In this document: in pieces, positions 20,786-31,499 of the stretch | How the letters are laid out: every line of letters begins with the position of its first letter | Numbering within the stretch: position 1 is the first letter of the stretch | Source of the DNA: Leguminivora glycinivorella | Taxonomy: Eukaryota > Arthropoda > Insecta > Lepidoptera > Tortricidae | Length of the DNA: 64,000 nucleotides | Reading direction: 5' to 3' | Assembly: GCF_023078275.1 (NCBI RefSeq) | Contig: NC_062977.1 | Span: 8,701,118-8,765,117 of the forward strand | Notes under the pieces: generated by a model | What the model was told of the DNA's origin: nothing | The model's input: the letters and a program-made list of their open reading frames with translations, nothing else | Database searches by the model: none | Made by a program: the position numbers and the translations under genes

Positions 20786-21887
20786 TCAATTACATCTTGC
20801 AAACGGGAACGCATAGATGCGACAAGATTTTGACAAAAATCTGACCCGCGAATGTTTTCCCATATTTGCAAACAATGAGCTTTCTAATGCTTTGGGGGTT
20901 CGCTCATTGACGTTATCCCAGCGCTGGACCATAACACCCCAGACATTCTCAATTGGATTTAAATCGGGCGACCTAGCAGGCCACGGAATAACTTTTACTT
21001 CATTTTTATTTTGCTCCAACCACCTCTTCACAGTATGCGAATTATGAATAGGGCAATTGTCCTGCACTAACGTTATCTGTGTCATTTCGTCTTCAGGATA
21101 TACGTTTCGAACAGTAGGTAATAACGTTTCCTCTAGCACTTCCACATAATATGTTTCGCTATTCGCTCGATTGGGAATCCTGACGAGCTCCCCCGGCCCT
21201 GCTGCACTCATCCAGCCCCACATGTTCACCGAAATACGGCCCGACTCCATGTTAGGCACGACATTGTTGGTATCGTACCGAGTATTATTTCTGCGCCATA
21301 AATGAAGACGGCCATGTTGACTTGATCTGAAAGACTTTTCGTCAGTGAAGATAACATTACTCCAGTCGTAGTCTAAGTGATCCTTCGCAAATTGTAATCT
21401 TGCCGTTTTGTGTCTGTCTGTGAGAAGAGGCTTAACAGCAGGCCTGCGATTGTGCAAGCCTTCACTGTGAAGAACTCGACGAACCGTGTCCGCACAAGTG
21501 CCAAATAAACGGGCATAGTGGCTTGTCGGTTTGAAACCATTTTCCTCATATTCCCTCACCATAAGCTGACGTTGTGAGGGGTCTATAAGGCTCGGTCTGC
21601 CAGACCTCTGGCGGTGTGACAGCGACCCTTCCATTTGGAAACGTTGTATCCACAAACTAGCAGTTTTCCACTGTAACAATTTATAAACACGTAATTAAAC
21701 ATAAAATAACCATATTTTGTATAGCATTCCAACTTATTTATTGTCTAAAACCAATTGGTAAGGAAATAATAAAACTACTTACATTCACACCGGTTTCTCT
21801 AGCTATCTCTGAAATGTTTCTCCCTTCTTCGTGCAACGCAATTATTTGCGATCTTTTGACTACGTCAATATTATTATGCGAACTCAT
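20786..21887 (-). CDS. Tc1-like DDE transposase with one intron, apparently intact
   Basis: Cut-and-paste DNA transposase. Exon 1 (21887-21783, 35 codons) carries the first helix-turn-helix (RSQIIALHEEGRNISEIARE). GTAAGT at 21782 and TTACAG ending at 21671 define a 112-base phase-0 intron. Exon 2 (21670-20786) gives WKTASLW onward, 294 residues, then stop. The total is about 329 residues, usual for Tc1. The exon 2 frame has GRPS, catalytic D145 (IFTDEKSF), D239 (VQDNCPIH) and E276 (SPDLNPIENVWG), with 36 residues between the last two, unlike the common 34. No stops or frameshifts. I chose the start at MSSHNN. An upstream ATG at 21893 would add two residues. Terminal inverted repeats were not found by eye. 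It could be an active element, a recent insertion or a domesticated gene. Confidence 0.85.
21671..21782 (-). other. Transposase intron
   Basis: GT...AG bounded, 112 bases, with donor GTAAGTAG and acceptor AATTGTTACAG. Removing it joins both halves in frame at ETGVN|WKTASL. Without it the frame ends within about 15 codons. Confidence 0.8.
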
Positions 21888-21944
21888 ACTCATAGTTAAA
21901 TTAAAAAAGGCACAAAGAAAACAAAGAACAGGATACCCAGACAC

Positions 21945-24045
21945 AGAAATGAACTGAATGAGTTATACGTGAATTGTAAGGTAGGTAATTAGTAAAGACT
22001 CGAATAAGACGGAAATGTCTATCTACCCTCAGTACCCTTACAAGTTTTTTTCTTAATACAAAAAGTAATGAAATGTATCGAAAAACTTATAGTTATAAAA
22101 AATATTATTTGAATTAATTTGAATTATAATAAAATTAAATTATCATCATGCTGTAACTTAAGTTTTACTTCATTGCATAGAATTGTTCTTATTTGCCCTC
22201 TCTCTTCCACTCATAGCAAGTCGAGCATCGTGCTGTTGCGGACAAAGTTCGTATTTGTTGATGTTGATTGTTGACACAACCAGGGACTAATTTCGTAGGC
22301 TTTTTCAATTGGTCATTTGGTGTGGAGGTTCGATGCATGGATAGCTATGCAGGAGGTTCCCAGTTCGAATCCTAGCCGGCGACTATGGAAATTTGTGTTT
22401 TGGAATTATTTTAAATTCTGAATGGTTGGTGATGTAAAATGATGGCAGATGTTAAGAATAATTAGTAATTAGGTAATTACTTTCCAACGAAAAAATACCA
22501 AAAACTACAAAAAGTAAAAATAAATATAAAATTGAACGAACAGTTCGAATGGTAGGTAGGTAGTAGGTAGTGGGCTCTAAAATTAAGATAAATTACTTTT
22601 TGCGTCAATTTCGCTTTCAACGCCATCTAGTGAGCTGGAAAAAAACCAACAAGGTTTCTTGGAAGCTACGTTGCGTTCGTTTAACGTGCACGCCAATTTT
22701 ACCTACATTTGTACATCTATGACAAATTTCAACTTTTTATGTAACTTAAGAGGTGTTGTTTATCCATTGTTTATGTTGTTTAAATCTTGCATTTAAATTT
22801 AAATCATCGGGAACATGTCAAATTTGGGTATTAGGATATGTAGATGGTTGCATGAAAAAAAAACTTTATAAAAGCTCCTAAAATGCAAAACTTATATTGT
22901 ATTCGGATTCTAGATATTTTGTCAGTCGATAAGTCGTAAATCAATCAGCCGAGTTCACATCTGCGACACCGAGTTCTTAGTATCGATAATTGAATAAACT
23001 CATTCATTATCATGGAGTAATAAAACGGGCGGCACAAGAACTTTGGTTGTGTCCGTTTAACGAGTTCAACCAGCTGCATATCTTAGCTATCTTTATTAGA
23101 CTTGCATGTGACCCTGGCGGTTCAGGAGACTCTCCTTCTCTTCAGAACACAATCAATATTCAGATATAAAAATATGATGAGTGATGAAACTGATGAGTCA
23201 CAACTCTTAACGCTAAATAACTCAGAATATGTGAAATTAAATACCACATAATTATCATACTTAAGTATATTGCCATGTCAATGCACCTCCAGAAACTTAT
23301 CAGCGTTCTAGATGACAACGACCGTTTAGAATGCCATCTGTCCTAGGACACAAAGACAAAGTCTAACTCTTCGATAAGAAATATAATATCTAATTGTGCA
23401 AAGGCGCTAACTGTGTCAGCCTTATAATTAGTCATTAGAGCGTTGACAGGATGCTGGGAGGTGAACCCTGGGCGGTATTAGATGAGTGTGCGGATCGCAA
23501 TGCGGCGAAGGGACGCTTATCTTATCTCGGGAATGTGCCATCCCTTGCAGCGCGCTGTGGGTTGCCACTTAGCGCCAACCTACAAAGGACCGAAGAACTT
23601 TTGTTACACAGAATCAATAACACTTATCTCGCTCACATTGTGGACGTAACGGGTACTGCACCTTCATCAAAAAAACTACCTTGCGCATCGTAAATCTTTG
23701 ATCGCCGACGGACTTGTTACAAAAATTATAATAATATTATGGAATGTGAGGAATATTTACAACCCGAGTGCAAACACATTTTTTCTAAGGGATCATCTAC
23801 GGAATAAATTTTGCTGGCGCCGAGAATCCATTACTAGCAGCTCGCGAGAAATAGATGCTAGTTTTTGCTAGAGCATATTATTACCCATATATACCTATTA
23901 ATATTTACCACAATCTTGCTATTAATATTTACCAATTCGAATAAGGTGTCTTCAAGTTTCGAATCGTAAAAACCTTTAGGCAGCTTTAATTTAAGAATAC
24001 TTTTTATGAAGAAATTTATAAGAATACATAGTAAGCATGATAATA
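21945..24045. other. Mostly non-coding, with tRNA-like relic
   Basis: A tRNA-like segment at about 22325-22383 (CAGTTCGAATCCTAGCC) may be a SINE head. An 80-codon plus frame at 23451-23693 has reasonable base composition (start MLGGEPWAVLDECADR), but I recognise no family and no splice or promoter context, so I do not call it a gene. Confidence 0.35.
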
Positions 24046-24485
24046 GTTATTTGTTATACAAGGGGGCAAAGTTGTATTTTAACGCCGAGTGTGGAATTGA
24101 AAAACGAGCAAGTGAAAGGATTCTATAGTTGAACCACGAGCGAAGCGAGTGGTTCGAGAATAGAATCCTGAACTTGCGAGTTTTTTAACACACGAGAAGT
24201 AAAATACATTTGCACCCGAGTGTAACACAAAACTTTTCCCCTCACTATAGCGAGGAAACTACAGCGCAAAAAATGCGTTTATCACTGCTTCCAGTAGTTC
24301 CACAGGTGGTAAATCATCTTTATTACTAGATTCACCTACTTTTATCAATTTTAAAGCAGTTAATTTGACTTTATTCAAGGTCAAATTACTTTACCCACTA
24401 GTGGATAAAATGCATTTTTACCCGCTGGTATTGAAGGAAAAAACACGTGTTTCCGAGCTAGTGAGGGGAAAAGTATGTTATAGAT
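24046..24485 (+). repeat. Dispersed repeat B, copy 2
   Basis: Begins TTATTTGTTATACAAGGGGG and ends near GAGCTAGTGAGGGGAAAAGT. It includes a block absent from copy 1, CACGAGCGAAGCGAGTGGTT, at about 24137. See 12366-12795. Confidence 0.7.
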
Positions 24486-25982
24486 ACGACAGGCGGCCAC
24501 TGAAGCGGGGCATTGCACCGTGTGAGTTGACAGTAAATCGATAAATATTTTCACTTGAGATGCTTCATCTACTTTCAAAAGCGATGTTGTTTTTACGAAG
24601 TCTACCGACTAACCTACGGACAAACTTTATTTTTATCTCTTCATGTTCATTCATAACTTAATAACTGGGTATGTGCTAAGTTAAGTATCAGTAAAAACTT
24701 TGCTGAGACATTTCCTTTTTCATATGGCGCGCGTACATCATAGCGTCAGTATTATATTGGTTTAATTGAATATAATGCAGTAAAAAATAACTCCAAGAAC
24801 GAGTATGATCGATGGTAAGGCAATTATCATCAATAATTGATCATGTAGACCAATTATCAAATATCATGCGGTCCAAGATTGTGACTAAATTATGAATGGT
24901 TCCTAGAAGTGGGTCGGTATAGCACCGTGGGACCGCGCTTCGCCGAGGAGCCTTCAGGGTACCGCAGGAATAATTTCTGTCATATTTAATATAATATTTT
25001 CAGTTTGAAAACGTACCGATGTTAAAAATTAAAATATTTAATTTTATTTTGTAGAATTCCAGTTTGTAGGTAGGTACGTAGTATTTCAATTAATCATCAT
25101 CCATATTTCATTTGCCTACTACAAACCGCAATACGTAGGTATTAATTAGTTATTAGAATAATATTAACGACTCCGCTCGCTCTAACGTTGCGGTTAGTTG
25201 GTCCAGGAAAAATGATGTTCAATGTACATAATATCTTCCCGTCTAATTATTCAAATTGACATTATTTCTGCGAGTAATAAATTAACACAGTAACATTAGC
25301 CCTATTTTAGTTGAGTTGTTTTGAAGTGTAGACCGAAGTGGTGGCAAAGGTCTCGATAAGGCATAATAATTATGTTGGTAGGTAGGATAGATAGTTCAGC
25401 AATTCGCCGGATGTGTTTGCCTAGAACATACCTAGTTATTCTAATTTAAATTAGGTTTCTGTATTCTAATAATGGAATATTTCCATGACTATGTAGGTTG
25501 CATTAATTTAAATAAATATTTCATGCCTACTGTGAGTTTGGTGACCTGTTGAGACAAGCACAAAACGGATCTAGAGGAAATGAGAGATAAAACGAACGTT
25601 GAATTGTCATGTTATCAAGTAATTGAGAGCTGAGAAAAAAGTCAAGAGATACGGAGTCAACTTTGGCCTTTAGTATCACCAATGCAACATGTGTTAAAGT
25701 TGTAGGCACAGTGTATTAAAAGTGAATCATTCACTGGAGAGTAGCCCAGTATTTTTATATGATATCTTAGGTAAGTATACGGTGTTAAAACTATTCGGTT
25801 TTCTAATGTACCGTGAATGTACCGAGTACGGAATAAAAAAGAAAATAAATCAAACTGATGTTTATTCAGTTTCAATATCAATAATATGTAGGCACACAGT
25901 GCAATAATCTCATCACATTACGCAAGTCGCAACAATGTTACAAAAATGTACACACACACCTATAATCTTACTCTCCATTATA
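24486..25982. other. Non-coding, no recognised feature
   Basis: AT-rich. Short overlapping frames occur near 25527-25907 on both strands. None resembles a known family or has a usual coding pattern. Confidence 0.4.
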
Positions 25983-26161
25983 TCCATACTAATATTATAA
26001 ATGGGAAAGTGTGTGTGTCTGTTTGTTTGTTTATCTTTCACGGCAAAACGGAGCGATGATGTGACGTGATTTTTTAAGTGGAGATAGTTGAAGGAATAGA
26101 GAGTGACATAGGCTACTTTTTGTCTCTTTCTAACGCGAGCGAAGCCACAGGCAAAAGCTAG
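25983..26161 (+). mobile_element. Non-autonomous Helitron
   Basis: Starts TCCATACTAATATTATAAAT after A and ends CAGGCAAAAGCTAG before T. GAAGCCACAGGC is the decayed terminal hairpin. Contains (GTGT)n and GTCTGTTTGTTTG. Same family as 18768-18985 and 59959-60138. Confidence 0.85.
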
Positions 26162-26736
26162 TTTGATTATATTTATTCCACTTATTTTATACTTACATCA
26201 TATGAATGGTAACGGATGCTCTATGATAACAATGTCCATCTTGATATTTCCTATCGTCTTCGACACTCGGGATACTGCTGGCCTAATAGGTACCAACACT
26301 ATGAACCTAGATGATACGTAAACAAGTTAAAGGTTCTACTAGTAAATTATATTCACTTTATCAGCAGAGTTTATCTAAAAATAAAGCCCATATGACGTTA
26401 TGCGATTAGAGACTTGTTACAGTGAAAAGGGCGTGGGCGCTTGCACACCGTATTTACCCGCGCGATCGTGCGTCAATTTGTTTTATATTGTCGTCACAAG
26501 CTTTTACAAAGACAGCTAATAATAGTAATAATTACAACGCTGTTTCACCCTTTTGTTTACTATTACTTCATTTGCTAAGGCAAAGTGCGAACGTGTGTTC
26601 AGTACTGTTGCGTATTTGATACGTCATTTGTGTGACGCTGTGCCCTTACCCACACATTACATTGAATTAAAACGGTTATTATAATGAGTTGAAACGATCG
26701 CGTATCATGTTTTGTTACGTATATAGATATATGTAC

Positions 26737-27005
26737 GGCGTCGGGACGCCGCGAGCGTAATTTTAAAATACCTTTATTTTAAAAAACACTCTTTTTGAAC
26801 TCGTTTAGCTATTAGGTCATGTTTAGTATCGTTTTCGAGTAAATTAATAACGTAGAATTTAGTTTTGGTACTAAAATGACCATTTAATGTTAAATGTAAT
26901 TAAAAAAAAAAAAAAAAAAAAAAAAAATTCTGTGAGTTGCAAATTCAAGTCACGATAAATGTCAAACGGTTTGCTTTTTCTATAAATATAAAAATATGAT
27001 ATTAA
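26737..27005 (-). repeat. Single inverted unit of the 355-bp repeat
   Basis: Reverse-complement, diverged copy of the unit tandemly repeated at 29330-30220: GGCGTCGGGACGCCGCGAGC, then TTAGCTATTAGGTCATGTTT and GTTTGCTTTTTCTATAAATA. It contains a run of 26 A at 26902-26927. Confidence 0.7.
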
Positions 27006-27018
27006 AGCCTATTCACAA

Positions 27019-27107
27019 AGGATAGTACGCGTTCACCTACGCGAGCTTAGACTGTGTGCGGGGAACGCGCCTCTTTCATATATTTGATCGCCAGTGTCAG
27101 AGGTGTG
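27019..27107. repeat. Dispersed repeat A, copy 3 (partial)
   Basis: TAGTACGCGTTCACCTAC to TTTGATCGCCAGTGTCAGAG matches the outer part of 13397-13640 in the same orientation. Confidence 0.7.
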
Positions 27108-27978
27108 TTAATGCATAAATAGAAAAAGATTCATTATTATTGACTCTGGTGTCGACAACGGCAACACTCGGGTCGGACCACACGATCTAAAGACCGACTG
27201 TACCTGTTATTTATTCATTGTAGTGAATCCTGAAAGAAATTTATATAATAGTGTTTTATACAATCGTGATATAATACAAAACTTTTCAGTCGAGTACCAT
27301 GTGTAGTACGGTACGAGAGTGAAAAGCTTAATTATATCACTATTGTATACAATACTTTTTCTACGAGTCATCATCTTCATCATCAATGGATGGAAATATG
27401 TATCACCATTCATGCAAGTTAAAATTAATGTCAATAGAGTCGTTCACCGTTGTATCAACATCGAATTACCTAGCAACCAATTGTTTGTAATAACCGTCTC
27501 TGATTGGCCGATAACGCGACAGATAAAAAAAATGTGTTTCAGATGCAGGAAAATTTGCTAGGTATCGCAAATTAGTATAGAAATTGTATGAAGTTCTATT
27601 TTTGAAATTATTATAGTTAACTAAAGTCAATTATAATGAGCTTATTATAATTGAGTCGGAACTGCCATAGAGTATCCAACACTGAAAAGTTAGCACTTAT
27701 AGTTTAGTCTGTGGTGTCCTAATTGACAGATTACTCATACTCATACTCATACTATACATTCCCTTCACAGAAACATAGCTGGGTACATATGGAACTGCAT
27801 AAAGAAGGCTCTACCCTCTTTATGCAGTTGCATCGGTTTTTGCAACCTGATTTACATTTACTTCAGTGTTGTCTGACCAGTGTGGTACCCATTCGTCTCC
27901 TTCTTCCTTCCATCCCCAAGAAGACGGACTTGGCAAATTTTGGTGTGGCACCAACGCCTGACTCCAAACAAGAACGCC

Positions 27979-28103
27979 CTGAGTCCCATTTCTCAAAACT
28001 GAAAGTTACAAGTTACAAGCGGAAGTCTCTTTCCAACTTGTCATATTAGACATTGACAACCAGTTGAAAATTGTAACTTGTAGCTTCGAGAAATGGGCCC
28101 CTG
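27979..28103. mobile_element. MITE with TCCCATTTCTC / GAGAAATGGGCCC ends
   Basis: Same family as 13212-13332, opposite orientation. The interior ACTGAAAGTTACAAGTTACA and TTGTAACTTGTAGCTTCGAG are inverted partners. Confidence 0.75.
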
Positions 28104-28130
28104 GTACACTGTGCGCAGTATATGCTGATC

Positions 28131-28812
28131 CAAGGCAGCCTCTGAAGGAGGTATGTTCTCCAATTGTCGATCTTTTCTGGTACCTAAAGAGGTAGGTACT
28201 TCGACCACTCATTCACCGTTGCGCAACGACTTGGTCTGAAACAATATGTGCATTATCATTTTAGAGTCTACAACTATCAAATTATAACTTTTTGGTGGAT
28301 CACGTAACCTTCAGTTTTACCCACTTACGTTACGTACCATAGAAAATTATTACAAACTTTAGTAGAATCTGATTTGCCTCTGATATTGCTCCATCTTGTA
28401 ATAGTTTGACACCTTGAGTGGCCTGGCTAAGCTTCAAAGCCAAAAGAAAACGTTTCTAGATTAGACATAGTATGGGATAGGTACGATAAACGCAGCTTGA
28501 AACGATCAACAAGGGAGAAACATGGCCACCCAAGGCTTCAAACTATTACGAGATGGAGCAATATCATAGATAGGCTAATCAGATTCTACAAAAGTTTTTA
28601 ATTATTTTGTATGATAGGTAAATGTGTAATAGTGAAGGTTACCAAAATGTTGTAATTTGATAGTTGCAGAATCTGTTTAAATAAAATGACAATGCACATA
28701 TTGTTTCAGATCAAGGGTCCTTACGCAACAGTGAATGAGTGCCGGAAGAACCTCTTTACTAAAAAAGATCGACACTTGGAGAACATACCTCCTTCCGAGG
28801 CTGCCTTACTTC
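28131..28812. repeat. Long foldback, about 300-bp diverged arms
   Basis: The left arm 28131-28440 is matched inverted at 28500-28812, about 80 percent alike by eye. Shared blocks include GGAGGTATGTTCTCCAA, GAAACAATATGTGCATT and CAACTATCAAATTA. The loop is about 60 bp. An older inverted duplication. Confidence 0.7.
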
Positions 28813-29329
28813 ATAATATACTGCCATTTGTCTAAGACTGGGGCTAAAGACATGCCAACCACACCCTTGCTGCCGACGCATTAGGACACCACGGACTCCA
28901 CTGCCAGTCTATTGCTGGCCGAATTTTGTGACACACTGCACTTAACGATTTAATCCGCAAGGCTCTCGGCACAGCGAACATACTGACAACCCTCGAATCT
29001 GTCGGCTTGTCAGCAGCAGACGGAAAGCGGCCTGATGGTTGCTCGCTTTTGCCTTGGTTTCTGGGACGACCCTTGGCGTGGGGCGTGACCTGTGTGGATA
29101 CCTTGGCTCCGTCCAACGTCTAACGCTCGGCCCAGAAACCAGGGACTGCTGCTGCAAAACGCCCAGTTTAAACGCGCAAATATGCATTTTTAAAAAACAA
29201 CTACATATTTGCGGCAATTGCATTTGAAATATTTGGACCATGGTCATCAGACACCAAGCATTTCGTGAAGGAAGTTTCCACCAAACTTGTCTGGGTGTTT
29301 GGTGACATACGCATAGGCTTTTACATCAT

Positions 29330-30220
29330 ATTTTTTATTTAAAGAAAAAGAAAACGGTTGACATTTTTGTTGACTTGAATTTGCAAATTATAGATGAATT
29401 TTTTTTTAAATTTATTTACCATTAAATTATAATTTTAGTACCAAAAATAAATTCTTTGTTATTAATTTACTCGAAAACTATATCAAACATGACCTAATAG
29501 CTAAACCGGGTCTAATAGAGTTTTTAAAATAGAGGTATTTTAAATTTACGCTCGCGGCGTCCCGACGCCGCGCGTCTTAAAGTAATTTTTTTGTGGAACT
29601 TAACGTTTGTGAAGGTGGATAAAAGTTATATTTTTTATAATCTATATTAAATAGGCTTTCATATTATATTTTTTATTTATAGAAAAAGCAAACAGTTTGT
29701 CATTTATGATGACTTGAATTTGTAAATCATGGATGAAAATTTCAATTTTTTTAATTTTTTTTAATTTTACTTACCATTAAATTATAAATTTAGTACCAAA
29801 AATGAATTCTACGTTATTGATTTACTCGAAAACGATATCAAACCTGACCTAATAGCTAAACGGGGTCTAATAGAGTTTCTAAAATAAAGGCATTTTAAAA
29901 TTACGCACGCGGCGTACCGACGCCGCGCGTCTTAAAGTAATTTTTTTGTGGAACTTAACGTTAGTAAAGGTGGATAAAAATTATATTTTTTATAATCTAT
30001 ATTAAATAGGCTATCATGTCATATTTTTTATTTATAGAAAAAGCAAACAGTTTGTCATTTATGATGACTTGAATTTGTAAATCATGGATGAAAATTTCAA
30101 ATTTTTTAATTTATTTTATTTTATTTACCATTAAATGATAATTTTAGTACTGAAAACGAATTCTACGTTATTGATTTACTCGAAAACGATACCAAACATG
30201 ACCTATTAACTAAACGGGGT
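29330..30220 (+). repeat. Tandem array, 355-bp period, about 2.5 units
   Basis: CGCGTCTTAAAGTAATTTTT starts at 29571 and again at 29926, a 355-bp period. Each unit has a GC palindrome (GCGGCGTCCCGACGCCGC) in AT-rich context, plus TTTATAGAAAAAGCAAACAG. The third unit is cut at about 30220. A diverged inverted unit lies at 26737-27005. Confidence 0.85.
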
Positions 30221-30600
30221 AAGTTAGAATTTTTCAAACCAAGCCGGGTGAAGCGGTACTTTGACCCCCCCTCCCGGGCCCCAGGGGGGAGGCTCCCGAA
30301 GGCTCCCGATCTTAATCGGCTTATTTTGATATAAGGAACAACTGTGCCAAGTTTCATGCTTTGGTCAAAAAATTTAAGGTTTTTCAATAAACTCCCCAAC
30401 TAGTACAGCTACCATGAGTTTAGAATACATTACTCGATAGCGCATTCGGAAAATACATATTTGTATGGAGAAAATGAATAGCGCCCCTAAACTTGCATTT
30501 ATTGTAATATATTTAAATATTATTATAATGGGTTATTTAATGTGGTGACGGGTTGAGAATTTCACCACCCCCTTTCTTCCCGTGGGTGTCGTAGAAGTCG
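30221..30600. other. Non-coding, with a GC-rich patch
   Basis: A run of C and G (CCCCCCCTCCCGGGCCCCAG) at 30265-30285 and CAATAAACTCC at 30387. Resembles part of an unnamed repeat. No gene. Confidence 0.35.
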
Positions 30601-30604
30601 ACTG

Positions 30605-30780
30605 TGGGATATGGGTTAAATTGTGGCGTAGGCGAGAGGCTGGCAACCTGTTACTGCAATGTCACAATTTGGATTTCTTTCAACACCTTTTTGCCAAGAG
30701 CGGCACGGAAACTTAGTAGTTCATGTGCTCTGCCTACCCCTTTATGGGATACAGGCGTGATTATATGTATGTATGTATTT
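30605..30780 (+). mobile_element. LINE 3' end with (ATGT)n tail
   Basis: Second copy of 4079-4253: GGGATATGGGTTAAATTG to GGGATACAGGCGTGAT and TATGTATGTATGTATT. Confidence 0.6.
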
Positions 30781-31120
30781 CATGTGTGTCATTTGAATAA
30801 ATCTGATATTTAAGTTATATTTCAGTGTAACAACTATTATTTGCTTATTTTCCTTAGTAGCTCCACAAAATTTCAATGTCATTATCTTCATATAAGATGT
30901 ACCTAAGTAAAAGTTTATTACAGACCTATTTGTGTATTCCTGATTCGCGGTCCATCGAACAATCAGCCGCCTACGTAGTCGGTTGATGGAACTATAAATC
31001 ACGCCGGCGCTGTCCTCAGAAGGAAAATAAAGACTTTTTGCTCGGCTCATTCGCCCTTCCAGAACACCCACGCTTACCCTGCATTCTATCAGTCTTCATA
31101 CATCCTATATATATCATACC

Positions 31121-31247
31121 ATGCGGGTCACAACTGGATGAGATTAGCCCAGGACCGGGAGAAGTGGCGTACTAGAAGAGAGGCCTATGCTCAGCAGTGG
31201 GCGATAAAAGGGCTGATATGATGATGATGATGATGATATCATACCCT
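31121..31247 (+). mobile_element. LINE C-terminal remnant with (TGA)n tail
   Basis: The frame DREKWRTRREAYAQQWAIKG followed by a stop, then TGATGATGATGATGATGAT, fits the 3' end of a non-LTR retrotransposon whose last coding motif is a D-R-x-x-W-R block. Extremely 5'-truncated. Confidence 0.55.
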
Positions 31248-31499
31248 ATTTTATACTAGCGATCTGCTTCTAGTCCGAGCAAATATGGTCATATTTTAAC
31301 CAATTTACAAAAAACCATAACCAGTATACATTTTCACCTTCCTCATTAACTGAAAACCGCATGAACATCCGGTCTGTAGTTTTGTTCTCCGTTGTGTAGC
31401 ATTTTTTGTTTTGTAAGTATAGATATCGATTCATATATTTCGAAAGATTCATCGACAACAATATAGTCTGTGTTAATTGGCTCTCAATGAATTCCGTGA

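Larger units (their letters stand above)
27700..29330 (+). pseudogene. Broken retroelement C-terminal region with internal insertions
   Basis: From 28826 the plus frames show a domain I associate with retroelement polyproteins: ADALGHHGLHCQSIAG, then KRPDGCSLLPW and LAWGVTCVDTLAPS, then (after frameshifts) QFKRAKYA-like text and IFGPWSSDT to about 29325. The D/E-rich spacing suggests a nuclease-like fold, an inference. A second, younger copy of the end of this domain is at 37420-37735 (minus). The part before 28130 may belong to it but is too decayed. A MITE (27979-28103) and a foldback (28131-28812) interrupt it. Several stops; not functional. Confidence 0.55.

Noticed and set aside
23451..23693. 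80-codon plus frame
   Set aside because: Composition is acceptable, but no family, splice context or repeat of the pattern supports a gene. Mentioned as unresolved.
29330..30220. CRISPR-like array
   Set aside because: Units are 355 bp, adjacent and without spacers, in a eukaryotic setting.
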